In this document: in pieces, positions 1 to 8,138 of the stretch | Numbering within the stretch: position 1 is the stretch's first letter | Layout: each line of letters starts with the position of its first letter | Source: Roseiarcus sp963794655 | GTDB lineage: Bacteria; Pseudomonadota; Alphaproteobacteria; Rhizobiales; Beijerinckiaceae | Reading direction: 5' to 3' | DNA length: 64,000 nt | NCBI GenBank assembly: GCA_963794655.1 | Contig: CAWCEV010000003.1 | Coordinates: 372,001-436,000 of the forward strand | The notes under the pieces: generated by a model | Databases searched by the model: none | The model's input: the letters and a program-made list of their open reading frames with translations, nothing else | What the model was told of the DNA's origin: nothing | Made by a program: the position numbers and the translations under genes

Positions 1-1256
1 TCCCTGAAATAAACGACGCCCGGCGAGGGTTGGCCTGCCCCGCCCGCATCCGCTCTCAGCGCGACCGCGTCGGAGCGGATCTGGACCGCGCGGCGTTGCC
101 GTCCGGGGCCTGCGGGGCTGGTCAGCCATCCGACGAGGCGGCGCGCGATTTCCGATGTGCCGCCCGGGAAGGTGAAGAGATCGCCGGCGTAGTCCGAGCT
201 CAGGAAGCTGATCGCGCTATGGGCGTTCACTTGAGCCGCCGTGCCGCCGAGGCAGTCGACGGTGTAGCGCGTGTAGAAGTCGGCGAGGATCGGGTCGTAG
301 TGCAGCGTGTTGGTGAGATAGTCCGCGAACGACATTTGCGAGAGATAGTCGTAGCGCGGACTGCTTGACTCCGGCGGGTCGGTCGGGCCGCCGTCGGTAT
401 TGAACCAATCGACAAGCACCTTGTGACAGCGGACGAAGTCGTTCACGACCTTCGGCTGATAGGGCAGCGTGCGAACGCCTTTGCCGAACGAGTCGAGGTT
501 CCAGCCGCGATGTCCGGGGTTAACGCCCGGAGTATTGTCGTCGAAAAAGTAATTATAGACGGGATCGACGACCTTCTCTTGATCGCGCTCGATTTCTAGT
601 TCGCGGTAGAGGTCCTTTTCCGAGTCGAGCTGTGGCGCGGTGAAATAGGCGCCGGCCGTTGAAGCCACAACCGGCAAGGGCGGGCCGGAATCGCGCGCCG
701 CGTTGCCCCCGGGCGTTGAATTGGCGTCGAGCACGAGGATGCTCGTGTCGGGCCTGCGTCGCAGCAGATAGAAGGCCGCCGACAGGCCGGAGAGACCGCC
801 GCCGACGATGACGACATCGAAGCTTGCGCCGTCATCGGCGATATCGAAGTCGCCGGCGCGGCCGTCGCAGCCCGCGCTCAACGTCACCTTCCGCGGGCCG
901 AACTCGAGGCGCCCGTCCCTCATCCAGTGGGCGACCATGAAGGCGGCGGGAAGGTTTCCCCCGCGCAGAACGCGCGGGTCCTGAGCGAGAACGTCGCCGC
1001 AGACGCTTTCAACCGCGGCCGGCGTGGCGCGAGCGGAAAGAGCAAGAGGGCCCGCGAGACTCGACGCGACCATGAGCCCGTTGACGAAATCCCGCCGCGA
1101 TATCGCGGCCGGTTGGTCTCGGGCATGGATGTGCGGACCTGGCAGGCTCAGGTGCTTCCCCTCAGGTCTTGCGCCGCTCCTTGCGGTTCTCTGTCGCGAC
1201 GTTCCTTCGCCGGCCGGCGGCAAAAGATAGCCGGATCGCAACCGAGACTGCCTCAT
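1..1256 (-). CDS. Tat-exported FAD-dependent oxidoreductase, spermidine dehydrogenase-like (3' end outside window)
   Basis: The reading frame is open from an ATG at 1256 to the window edge, giving about 418 residues without a stop. Residues 53-57 read SRRDF and are followed by a hydrophobic stretch ending in ALSARA, a twin-arginine signal, so the enzyme is probably folded and loaded with FAD before export. A Rossmann dinucleotide motif (VVIVGGGLSGLSAA) lies near residues 148-161, followed by an acidic strand end (LVLDA). The long N-terminal part before the FAD motif and the Tat signal resemble the spermidine dehydrogenase-like group of NAD(P)-binding FAD oxidoreductases. The true substrate is unknown. 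A GGAAG-type ribosome site precedes the ATG, although the start could also lie downstream, nearer the Tat signal. Confidence 0.75.
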   Translation of the reverse strand, partial: MRQSRLRSGYLLPPAGEGTSRQRTARSGARPEGKHLSLPGPHIHARDQPAAISRRDFVNGLMVASSLAGPLALSARATPAAVESVCGDVLAQDPRVLRGGNLPAAFMVAHWMRDGRLEFGPRKVTLSAGCDGRAGDFDIADDGASFDVVIVGGGLSGLSAAFYLLRRRPDTSILVLDANSTPGGNAARDSGPPLPVVASTAGAYFTAPQLDSEKDLYRELEIERDQEKVVDPVYNYFFDDNTPGVNPGHRGWNLDSFGKGVRTLPYQPKVVNDFVRCHKVLVDWFNTDGGPTDPPESSSPRYDYLSQMSFADYLTNTLHYDPILADFYTRYTVDCLGGTAAQVNAHSAISFLSSDYAGDLFTFPGGTSEIARRLVGWLTSPAGPGRQRRAVQIRSDAVALRADAGGAGQPSPGVVYFR

Positions 1257-1257
1257 C

Positions 1258-1303
1258 TCCCCTGCTTCCGCAACGACTCCTCCCCTGCTTCCGCAACGAC
1301 TCC
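1258..1303. repeat. two tandem 23-bp units
   Basis: A 23-bp unit beginning TCCCCTGCTTCCGCAACG occurs at 1258-1280 and again at 1281-1303 without a mismatch. It lies directly upstream of the start of the FAD oxidoreductase. This may be simple slippage, or it may affect that gene's leader. Confidence 0.8.
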
Positions 1304-1313
1304 GATACGGGCA

Positions 1314-1418
1314 ATTCGGTGACGGTTTACTCAATCCCCAATTGCGGCGCGGGTCGGGCGTCGAGCGACCGAAGGGGCGCAGAGCGGAAATCGGGATTGA
1401 GTAAAGTGTCACCGATAT
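1314..1418. repeat. dispersed inverted-repeat element, copy 1
   Basis: The left arm at 1314-1342 contains GGTGACGGTTTACTCAATCC. The right arm at 1391-1418 contains its near complement GGATTGAGTAAAGTGTCACC in form (GGGATTGAGTAAAGTGTCACC on the + strand), so the unit can fold into a long hairpin. The same organisation recurs at 4950-5078 and as a half unit at 5104-5134. From memory, such GGTGACA...TTTACTnAAT termini are seen in REP/RAYT-type or MITE-like repeats of proteobacteria; that identity is inference. Confidence 0.7.
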
Positions 1419-1456
1419 CCGGGCATCCATGACGACGCGCGGCAGTGGCTCTGGAC

Positions 1457-2972
1457 CCCCGCGTTTGAGCGTGTGAAGGAATCGCCTTTTCGCTGGAGAC
1501 GGGTCATCCGGCGGCGCCGCGGATGGAATCCGAAGCGGTTGAAGCGTTCTTGGTATCGGCCGCTCTGCCGCTTGAGGGGAGCGGGGGATCAGGCGGCGTT
1601 GATCCTCAGACGGTGCGCGGCCACGAGGTTATTGGCGATGGCGTGCCAGAGCGCGTGGGCCTTCGCCTTGATGAGGCCGCGCACGGCAAGATGACCGAAG
1701 CCATGGTTCTTGCGATCGGCGTTGATCCGCTCGATGCGCTTGCGCAAGGCGTAGACGGCCTGGCCCGTTTCGCTCGCCATGCGTTCCCGCCACGCCTTGA
1801 TAAAGGCGTGCTCCTTCTCTCGCTTGCGGATGCGCCGGGCGAGGCTCGCCGGTTTGACGTCGTCCCTGTCGCCCGGCGGCGGCGTATAGACGCCGACCGG
1901 ACCCGACGCATGGCCGGCGAGCGCGACGATGTCCCGGCTTGTGGCGTAGCTGGCGTCGACCAGAAGCCTGCCGGGCGTCCGCCCGTAGCGTCGCGCGATG
2001 TCGTCGACCATCGGCCCCGCCAGGCCCGCATCGTTGCGCCGGTCGGTGACCGCAATCGAGACGATGACGCCTTCTCTCGGCGCCGCGGCGATCTGCGCAT
2101 TATAGGCCGGGCGAACCGCGCCGTCGGGAAAGCGCATGGAGCGCGCTTCCGGATCGGTCGTCGAAGCCCTCGGCTCCTTCTTCCCGGCCTCGTCCTTGGC
2201 GTGCGTCTTCGCCCGCGCTTTTCGCTCCGCCTCGAGCCGTTCGAGCGCCGCGCGCGCTCTTGCCGCGCGCTCCTGAACATCACGCGCCGCCCGCTCGCGC
2301 GCGGCCTGGCGTCGACGCGTCGACGCCTCGGGGTCGTCGGTCAGCTCCTGCTTGAGAGCGGCGAGCCGCTCGACGACCGCGGTTTCGATCTTGACAAGTT
2401 TTTCGCGCCGCCTGAACGACGCCTTGCTGGCGCTGGCGCGAATCTTCGTGCCGTCGACGGCGATCTCATCAAGGCTGATCAGCCCTTCGGCGATCAGCGC
2501 GGTTACGCTTTGCGTCAAAAGCCGATCGAGGATCTCGACCCTTTCGACCCTAAAGTCGGCGAGCCCGTGATGGTTGACCGGAACCCCGCCCGCCAGCCAG
2601 CGATAGGCGGCGTCGCTTTGCGCAAGCCGCGCAAGCTCGCGCGCCGACCCCACGCCCTCGACCGTCGCATAGAGCCAGAGCGCCATGAGAACCGCGGGAT
2701 CGGCCGCCGGTCTTCCCGCCTCCCCCTCGCGCGAGAGAACCTGATCGTAAAGCGGCGAAAGATCGAGGCTCTCGACAAAGCTCCACACGAGGCGGGCGCG
2801 ATGGTCCCCCGGCAAAAGCCCTTCGAGATCGACCATGTCCCAACGCAATTGCCGTCGATCCGGCCGCACCACCCGAGCCTCACCCATCGCCGACTCACTC
2901 CCGCCACATCAGCGAGGAGAGAATCACAGCCCAAGCAAAACCGCCAATTCCCTCACACGCTCGTGCGCGGGG
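1457..2972 (-). mobile_element. IS1182-type insertion sequence
   Basis: One transposase gene is bounded by imperfect inverted repeats. The left end at about 1457-1493 and the reverse complement of the right end at about 2930-2972 share CCCCGCG, then GAGCGTGTGA, then GGAAT and a T-rich run. The element is about 1.5 kb, usual for the family. I could not see a clear target duplication, so the exact ends are approximate. It separates the FAD oxidoreductase from the PEP-CTERM gene. Confidence 0.75.
1589..2887 (-). CDS. IS1182 family transposase
   Basis: This 432-residue protein is the transposase of the enclosing element. The N-terminal part has the DUF772-type arrangement seen in IS1182 and IS5 relatives, with a PAVLMALWLYATVEGVGSAR segment near residues 66-85 and a HHGLADFR segment after it. 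The catalytic DDE region starts at DEIAVDGTKIRA and continues through LLVDASYA. A charged Arg/Glu/Ala-rich coiled-coil insertion of about 80 residues sits between the first and second catalytic Asp. No internal stop is seen and the gene fills most of the element, so it could still be active. Confidence 0.9.
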   Translation of the reverse strand: MGEARVVRPDRRQLRWDMVDLEGLLPGDHRARLVWSFVESLDLSPLYDQVLSREGEAGRPAADPAVLMALWLYATVEGVGSARELARLAQSDAAYRWLAGGVPVNHHGLADFRVERVEILDRLLTQSVTALIAEGLISLDEIAVDGTKIRASASKASFRRREKLVKIETAVVERLAALKQELTDDPEASTRRRQAARERAARDVQERAARARAALERLEAERKARAKTHAKDEAGKKEPRASTTDPEARSMRFPDGAVRPAYNAQIAAAPREGVIVSIAVTDRRNDAGLAGPMVDDIARRYGRTPGRLLVDASYATSRDIVALAGHASGPVGVYTPPPGDRDDVKPASLARRIRKREKEHAFIKAWRERMASETGQAVYALRKRIERINADRKNHGFGHLAVRGLIKAKAHALWHAIANNLVAAHRLRINAA

Positions 2973-2987
2973 ATGACAATGACCCAC

Positions 2988-3839
2988 TCAGGCTAGCCGC
3001 GTGCTCCGCCGATATCCGAGGAAGCCCAGGCCTGCGAATCCGATCAGCAACATCGCCCAGGTCGAGGGCTCGGGAACACCGTTCACCCCGGCGTCCGTGC
3101 TGTAGTCATGTCCGCTGATGGTGGTGAAGCTGCCGGGCGGCGCGTCGATGAAGAGCTGGCCTGTGTTGCTCATGTCGGCCTCAGACTGATAGGCCGAGTT
3201 GGAGAAAAAGGCTGCGGTGCCTGCCAGGGCCTCGAAGGTGGCGAACACAACGTAGGTGTCTCCCGCCCTGAGAAAGATGCTTCCGGTAAACGTATGATCG
3301 GGAAAGACGTCACCCAGGAGGTCGAAGGAGTCGTCGACCACGGTCTGGTCCGTGGTCAAGTCCGTCACTTGAAGCGCCAAGCCGCCACTCCCGTTCACGA
3401 ACACGCCATCCGCCGAGAATGTGTAAGTGGCGTCTACGGTCTTGTCGGCGATCAATCCGTCGGTAAAGCTGGCAAAGGCAAAACCCTCCGCTTCGACGGG
3501 GTTCTGGGTGACGCCGAAAGAGGCGCTGCCGTTCAGATGGACTTCGCCGAAGTCCGCCGATGCGGTGGCGAGGGCGCTCGTGCCGCTTCCGCCGACGCCG
3601 CCCGAGGCCGATGCGGGGCCCGCGTTCACGTCCGGCAGAGGCGACGAGACCATCGGCGTCCCGTTGGTAGCGCGGAGTTGCACATTCGCGCAGACGGTCC
3701 CGGCCGCGGCCAGCGAGTTTCTCTGGTTATCGAGGCATCCCCCGACGCCGTCTCCCAGCAGCTGGGCGAACGATGGGGAGGCAAGAAGCGAAACGGCGCC
3801 TGCGATTGCGATCCCGGAAAACAACGCTCGAATATTCAT
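2988..3839 (-). CDS. PEP-CTERM sorting domain protein
   Basis: The protein is 283 residues long with a signal peptide of about 25 residues ending ASPSFA. The C-terminus has VPEPSTWAMLL, a hydrophobic helix (IGFAGLGFLGY) and a basic RRS tail, the tripartite PEP-CTERM signal. In this family the tail is processed by an exosortase/EpsH system and the protein is sent to the surface or the exopolysaccharide. The middle is Gly/Ala/Ser/Asp/Val-rich with predicted beta strands and no recognised catalytic motif. No exosortase gene is in the window. A second protein of this type lies at 62988-63530. Confidence 0.88.
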   Translation of the reverse strand: MNIRALFSGIAIAGAVSLLASPSFAQLLGDGVGGCLDNQRNSLAAAGTVCANVQLRATNGTPMVSSPLPDVNAGPASASGGVGGSGTSALATASADFGEVHLNGSASFGVTQNPVEAEGFAFASFTDGLIADKTVDATYTFSADGVFVNGSGGLALQVTDLTTDQTVVDDSFDLLGDVFPDHTFTGSIFLRAGDTYVVFATFEALAGTAAFFSNSAYQSEADMSNTGQLFIDAPPGSFTTISGHDYSTDAGVNGVPEPSTWAMLLIGFAGLGFLGYRRSTRLA

Positions 3840-3923
3840 CTTCCGATCTCCCCGAATTCTTCCGGCGAAGAAGCCTCGGGCGGAACTTGCGCGCGCGTCA
3901 GCGAAAGCGCTTGTAAATTTTTG

Positions 3924-4730
3924 TCATCCTTCGGGGCAAAAAGCGTTGTTCCAGTCGCCCACGAGACCACTGGGCGGCAAGCCGGTGAAAGCGTGGCATT
4001 CGCGGATGAAATGGGCCTGATCGAAATAGCCGAGTTCGTGAACGACGTCGGTCCACGGCCGGTTTGGGGCCTCGCGACGGGCAGCCAACGCCCGGTCGAA
4101 CCGGATCATGCGCGCAAACAGTTTTGGCGTCATCCCAACCCGCACCTCAAAATGGCGCGCGAACTGACTGGCGCTGAAACCGGATTGGGCAACGAGATCC
4201 TCGATCCGCGCGCTGCCACGGGCGGCGATCATCCGGCGTGACGCAAGGCCGATCGCGCAGTCCGCGTCGCGCCTCTCGAGCATCGTCCCGATCCAGCGCT
4301 CGACGGCGGCGACGCGCCGGTCGAAGTCCGGCGCCATGCGCATCGCGTCGCCGAGGGCCGCGGCGGATTTTCCGAGAACATCCGAGGCTGCCGGGTTCTG
4401 ATTGACCAGAGACGTCACGTTGACGCCAACCAATCGGTTCAAGCCGGTCGGTTGAAAGAGAATGTGGAAAGCGTGGATCGAACCTGACAGGCTGACATAA
4501 GCTCCACGATCGGCGAGCGGGCCGGCGACGCTCATGTCCGGCGCCGGGTTCGCCTGACCGTAGTGGATGCGGACTCGAAATGGCTCCGCCAGATTGATGT
4601 TCAGGATTTGATGAGGTCGTGCGGCGACCGCCCAGGTCAGCGTCGCGCGCCCCAGCTCCACGCGTCTTTCCTCGTATGAGCGGACGACTGCTCGAAGCCG
4701 GGGATGAGGCGCCGCGCGTCTGATCTCCAT
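3924..4730 (-). CDS. AraC family transcriptional regulator
   Basis: With the ATG at 4730 the product is 268 residues. The C-terminal about 100 residues carry the two helix-turn-helix motifs of the AraC/XylS family: the first around IEDLVAQSGFSASQFARHF and the second around WTDVVHELGYFDQAHFIREC, ending with the usual FTGLPPS. The N-terminal part is an effector or dimerisation domain (EIRRAAPHPRLRAVVRSYEE) of the kind often found in AraC proteins without a sugar-binding cupin. The frame stays open upstream to 4865, but that extension is compositionally unlike a protein start, so 4730 is preferred. Regulon and ligand are unknown; the direct repeats at 4862-4920 lie upstream. Confidence 0.85.
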   Translation of the reverse strand: MEIRRAAPHPRLRAVVRSYEERRVELGRATLTWAVAARPHQILNINLAEPFRVRIHYGQANPAPDMSVAGPLADRGAYVSLSGSIHAFHILFQPTGLNRLVGVNVTSLVNQNPAASDVLGKSAAALGDAMRMAPDFDRRVAAVERWIGTMLERRDADCAIGLASRRMIAARGSARIEDLVAQSGFSASQFARHFEVRVGMTPKLFARMIRFDRALAARREAPNRPWTDVVHELGYFDQAHFIRECHAFTGLPPSGLVGDWNNAFCPEG

Positions 4731-4861
4731 TCGGGACCCCCGCTGGCGGATGCCTGAAGCCTTCCGCTCGACGAGCAGCCCGTGAGCGCGGGAGCAAGAG
4801 ATTTGAGGAGCCCCCAAGCCGCCTTCGGGCGCGGCTATATTGCGGCTACAAACAGCGAACA

Positions 4862-4920
4862 GCATAAGTAGAAGTACCTACCTATCGTTGGCAATAAGTA
4901 GAACTACCTACAAATTGTTG
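4862..4920. promoter_or_regulatory. two AT-rich about 30-bp direct repeats, operator-like
   Basis: Units 4862-4890 and 4891-4920 share GCA(A)TAAGTAGAA, then TACCTAC, then a TTG end. They are far more AT-rich than their surroundings and lie 130-190 bp upstream of the AraC-family start. Paired direct half-sites are a common AraC-type operator layout, so autoregulation is a reasonable inference. No promoter boxes could be assigned. Confidence 0.45.
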
Positions 4921-4949
4921 TGCTCGGGAATTCGGGGAATTCGGTGGGA

Positions 4950-5078
4950 ATTCGGTGACAGTTTACTGAATCCCCAATTGTGTCGGGCGGCTCGGGCGTC
5001 GATCTGGGTTCTGCCCAAGCGACCGAAGGGCGAAGGACGCAAACCGGAAATCGGAATTGAGTAAAGTGTCACCGATAT
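4950..5078. repeat. dispersed inverted-repeat element, copy 2
   Basis: The left arm holds GGTGACAGTTTACTGAATCC at about 4954-4973 and the right arm ATTGAGTAAAGTGTCACC ends near 5073. The organisation and orientation match copy 1 at 1314-1418, but the middle is longer. Three short GGGAATTCGG-like repeats precede it (about 4926-4955). Confidence 0.7.
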
Positions 5079-5103
5079 CCCGCGAACTACGGAAAGAGGA
5101 AAG

Positions 5104-5134
5104 AAATGGGGATTTAGTAAAGTGTCACCGATAT
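5104..5134. repeat. dispersed element, right-arm half copy
   Basis: Only the right arm is present (GATTTAGTAAAGTGTCACCG and flanks), 26 bp after copy 2. It is probably a partial duplication of the element end. Confidence 0.65.
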
Positions 5135-5280
5135 GGAGTCTTATAGGAGCCTACCTTGCAAAAAACAGAAACCTCGGCTATGGTTGTCTGATCGGGTAGA
5201 AGCGCGCCGAGAGAACCCGCGAAGCGGTCAGGAGACAAGAAGGAATATTGCGGTTACTTATTGAAATGTCAGGACTCAGC

Positions 5281-5390
5281 AATTTGGATTTTGTTGCGCT
5301 TGGCTTGGATTTCGTGGCGGAAAATTTGGGTTTCGTTGCGCCGGATTTTGCTTTCGTTGCGGGGGCGCTTGGATCTGATTGCGCCGGATT
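5281..5390. repeat. degenerate T/G-rich tandem repeat next to parS
   Basis: Units of about 21-27 bp built on TTGGATTTCGTTGCG recur four to five times with drift. Read on the minus strand they form part of a 74-codon GTG-start frame (5178-5402) whose product repeats SATKSKP-like steps. That frame has no recognised domain and no good ribosome site, so I do not call it as a gene. Between 4731 and 5429 I otherwise see only the repeats listed here. Confidence 0.55.
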
Positions 5391-5394
5391 TTTC

Positions 5395-5410
5395 TGTTTC
5401 ACGTGAAACG
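5395..5410. promoter_or_regulatory. parS centromere-like site (ParB binding)
   Basis: The sequence TGTTTCACGTGAAACG matches the widely conserved chromosomal parS palindrome TGTTTCACGTGAAACA at 15 of 16 positions, with an intact 14-bp core palindrome. ParB binds such sites, usually in the origin-proximal part of the chromosome, and spreads from them for segregation. It lies in a non-coding gap 20 bp downstream of the era stop. parA and parB themselves are not in the window. Confidence 0.8.
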
Positions 5411-5429
5411 CCCTGCCCGGTCGCTTCCC

Positions 5430-6344
5430 TCACTCCTTCGGGAAATCGAGCCCCATGGCGCGGTAGCGTTCGGGGTCGTCGAGCCAGTTCTCGCGCACCT
5501 TGACGAACAGAAAGAGGTGCACGTTCGCGCCGTGGGCCGCGGCGATGTCCTTGCGCGCGGCCGTGCCGATCGCCTTGATCGTGCGCCCGCCCTCGCCGAG
5601 CACGATCTTGCGGTGGCTCTCGCGGGTGACGAAGATCGTCTGCTCGACGCGGGCCGAGCCGTCCGGCAGGTCCTTCCAGCTCTCGGTCTCGACCGTCGCC
5701 TGGTAGGGCAGTTCGTCGTGCAGCCGCTCGATCAGCTTCTCGCGAGTGATCTCGGCCGCGAGCGAACGGATCGGCGCCTCGGCGATCTGGTCCTCGGGAT
5801 AGAGCCAGGGTCCGGAAGGCACGAGCTCGATCAGGCGCTCTGTCAGCCGGCCGAGCCCGTCGCCGGTCGAGGCGCTGATCATGAAGGTGTCGTCGAAGGC
5901 CATCGCCGCGTTGAGCCGGGCCGCGAGTTCGAGCAGCTTCGGCCGCTCAACCAGATCGATCTTGTTGAGGACGGCGAGCTTCGGCTTGCGGATAGAGCCA
6001 AGCCCCTCGAGGATCGCCCGGGTTTCCTCGCTGAGCGCGGCCTCGCCCGCCTCTTTCCTCGCATCGATCATAAGCGCGAGCACGTCCGCGTCGCCGGCCG
6101 CCCCCCAGGCGGACGCGACCATCGCTCGGTCGAGGCGGCGTTTGGGCGCGAACAGGCCGGGCGTGTCGACGAAGACGAGCTGCGCCTCGCCCTTTGTCAG
6201 GACGCCGCGCACGATCGAGCGGGTCGTCTGCGCCTTGCGGGTGACGATCGACACTTTCTCGCCGACCAGCGCGTTGATGAGCGTCGACTTTCCCGCGTTC
6301 GGCGCGCCGACGAGCGCGACGAAGCCGCATCGGGTTTCGCTCAC
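5430..6344 (-). CDS. era: GTPase Era
   Basis: This 304-residue essential GTPase binds the 3' end of 16S rRNA during assembly of the small ribosomal subunit. The P-loop GAPNAGKS is at residues 13-20, DTPG is the G3 motif and NKID the G4 motif; a KH RNA-binding domain fills the C-terminal third and the protein ends YRAMGLDFPKE. The GTG at 6344 is chosen because it overlaps the rnc stop (GTGA) and gives the usual short N-terminus. A longer in-frame extension into rnc exists but is not credible. Overlap implies translational coupling with rnc. Confidence 0.96.
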   Translation of the reverse strand: MSETRCGFVALVGAPNAGKSTLINALVGEKVSIVTRKAQTTRSIVRGVLTKGEAQLVFVDTPGLFAPKRRLDRAMVASAWGAAGDADVLALMIDARKEAGEAALSEETRAILEGLGSIRKPKLAVLNKIDLVERPKLLELAARLNAAMAFDDTFMISASTGDGLGRLTERLIELVPSGPWLYPEDQIAEAPIRSLAAEITREKLIERLHDELPYQATVETESWKDLPDGSARVEQTIFVTRESHRKIVLGEGGRTIKAIGTAARKDIAAAHGANVHLFLFVKVRENWLDDPERYRAMGLDFPKE

Positions 6345-7045
6345 GTGGTCGAGCCCCAGCGCTCGAGAAAGGCCTGCGCCGCCGCCTGTTCCGCGGCCCG
6401 CTTCGAGCTCGCCTCGCCAAGCTCGGGCGCGAAGCCTTCGACGGTGAGACGCATCACGAAATGGGGCGCGTGCGCTGGCCCGCTGCGCTCGACCTCCTCG
6501 TAGCGGGGCGCGGCCAGCGCGCGCGACTGCGCCCATTCCTGGACCGCGGTCTTGGCGTCGCGCACGGCGTCGGCAGTGATCCTCTCGCCCCAGGCGCGCA
6601 GGATCAGGGCCTCGGCCGCCTCGAAGCCCCCGTCCACGAAGACCGCGCCGATCAGGGATTCGCAGACGTCCGAGAGGATCGCCGCCTTCTTGCGGCCGCC
6701 GCCCCTGGCTTCGCCCAGGCCCAGCGCGACATGCGGCCCGACGTCCCATTCCGCCGCGATCTCGGCGCAGGTCTCGCGGCGCACGAGCTTGGCGAACCGC
6801 ATCGAGAGCTCGCCCTCGCTCGCCTGCGGAAAGGCCTGATAGAGGCGGCTCGCGATCACCACGCCGAGCACCCGGTCGCCGAGGAATTCGAGGCGCTGGT
6901 AAGAGGCCGCCCGCCCCTGCCCCTGCCCGCCCGAGTTCTGGGCGGAGAGATGCGTCAGCGCGAGCTGAGCGAGGCCCGGGGCGCGGAAGCTATATCCGAG
7001 CCGGGACTCCAGCGCCGGCAATTCGGCTCGCGGCTGCTTGTTCAT
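6341..7045 (-). CDS. rnc: ribonuclease III
   Basis: Ribonuclease III cleaves double-stranded RNA, matures rRNA precursors and takes part in mRNA decay. The 234-residue product has the signature RLEFLGDRVL at residues 51-60, with the catalytic acidic residues of the family, the second acidic cluster DVCESLIGAVFVDGG, and a C-terminal double-stranded RNA binding domain ending in SSKRAAEQAAAQAFL. The ATG at 7045 gives the standard N-terminus; the frame extends upstream but reads as low-complexity. It lies between lepB and era in the order lepB-rnc-era common in alphaproteobacteria. Confidence 0.96.
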   Translation of the reverse strand: MNKQPRAELPALESRLGYSFRAPGLAQLALTHLSAQNSGGQGQGRAASYQRLEFLGDRVLGVVIASRLYQAFPQASEGELSMRFAKLVRRETCAEIAAEWDVGPHVALGLGEARGGGRKKAAILSDVCESLIGAVFVDGGFEAAEALILRAWGERITADAVRDAKTAVQEWAQSRALAAPRYEEVERSGPAHAPHFVMRLTVEGFAPELGEASSKRAAEQAAAQAFLERWGSTT

Positions 7046-7167
7046 TGACCGACCGATCGGGAGAGGCCGCGCTCGCGGCGCCGCCCAACAAAAGCGCGGG
7101 AGAATCGGAGGACGGGCCCAGCCGACTATAGCGCCTTTAAGCCGTTCGCGGGAGCGTTTCGGAGGCC

Positions 7168-7980
7168 CTAGCGCACCCGCTGGAAGATGCGGCTCCAGCG
7201 CACGTCCCACGGCCAGCGCCACACCTGCCAGGCCGGCGTCCCTTCGTCGATCGAGAAGAAGATCACTTCCGCCCTGCCGATCAGGTTCTCGAACGGGACA
7301 TAGCCGACGCCGCCCTGATCGCCCGCGAGCCTCGAGTCGCTCGAATTGTCGCGGTTGTCGCCCATCATGAAATAGTGTCCGGGCGGGACTTCATAGACCT
7401 TGGTGTTGTCGAAGGTGCCCTCGTCGCCGTCGATCTGGATGATCCTGTGCTGGACCCCGCCGGGCAGCGTCTCGAGGTACTGCGGGGCCTCCATCGGCTT
7501 ATTGAAGTGGTTGACGGTCAAAAAGGGCGCGATCGGCTCGCGCGGAACCTCCTCGCCGTTGATGAAGAGCCGTCCGTGCTGGACCTGGATCTTGTCGCCC
7601 GGCAGACCGATCAGCCGCTTGATGTAATCGGTCTGGCCGTCGCTCGGCAGCTTGAAAACGATGATGTCGCCGCGCTTCGGCTGGGAAGCGAATATGCGGC
7701 CGGGCATCGCCTGGGGGGCGAGGTCGAGAAAGCTCGGCAGCGAGAAATGCGAGTAGCCGTACGCGTATTTGGAGACGAACAGGTAGTCGCCGACAAGGAG
7801 CGTCGGGACGAGGGAGCCCGAGGGAATATTGAAAGGCTGGAACAAAACCGTACGCACCACGAGCGCGATCAGGAGCGCTTCGATGATGACCTTGACGGTT
7901 TCCCACCAGCCCTCCTCCTTCTTGACGGGCGTGACGGCGGCCTCTGCGGGCTTCAGGGTCGGTTCGATCATTCGGGTCAA
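7168..7980 (-). CDS. lepB: signal peptidase I
   Basis: This membrane serine protease removes signal peptides from Sec and Tat exported proteins. The 270-residue protein has one N-terminal membrane helix (about residues 29-47), then box B SGSLVPTL with the catalytic Ser near residue 56, box D DYIKRLIGLPGDKI with the general-base Lys, and box E GDNRDNSSDSR. An internal ATG three codons in (7971) is an alternative start. It is 122 bp upstream of rnc and in the same direction, so cotranscription is likely. Confidence 0.96.
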   Translation of the reverse strand: MTRMIEPTLKPAEAAVTPVKKEEGWWETVKVIIEALLIALVVRTVLFQPFNIPSGSLVPTLLVGDYLFVSKYAYGYSHFSLPSFLDLAPQAMPGRIFASQPKRGDIIVFKLPSDGQTDYIKRLIGLPGDKIQVQHGRLFINGEEVPREPIAPFLTVNHFNKPMEAPQYLETLPGGVQHRIIQIDGDEGTFDNTKVYEVPPGHYFMMGDNRDNSSDSRLAGDQGGVGYVPFENLIGRAEVIFFSIDEGTPAWQVWRWPWDVRWSRIFQRVR

Positions 7981-8102
7981 TACGCCCTTCCTCGTTACGT
8001 CCGCAAATCGGCCGGCGCGGGCAGCGCGCGACCCCTATACAAGGGCGTTCGGCTTGCGCCAAGCATTGGCTGGTGGCCCGCAAACTTGGCGCAAGAAAGG
8101 CC

Positions 8103-8138
8103 GAGCGCCCGCTTTAAGGCGAGCGCCCGCTTTAAGGA
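8103..8138. repeat. two tandem 18-bp units at the end of the quinone oxidoreductase gene
   Basis: GAGCGCCCGCTTTAAGG plus one base is repeated at 8103-8120 and 8121-8138. The gene's TAA stop lies in the second unit, so the duplication adds a second in-frame TAA just downstream. Confidence 0.75.

Noticed and set aside
1523..3118. 531-residue plus-strand frame
   Set aside because: It is Arg/Pro-rich and lies opposite the IS1182 transposase, a shadow of a GC-rich gene.
5178..5402. 74-codon SATKSKP-repeat frame starting in parS
   Set aside because: No ribosome site, low complexity, start inside the ParB site; kept only as a repeat and a finding.
5430..6749. Era with a 130-residue N-terminal extension
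   Set aside because: The extra part runs through rnc in another frame; the GTGA overlap marks the true start at 6344.
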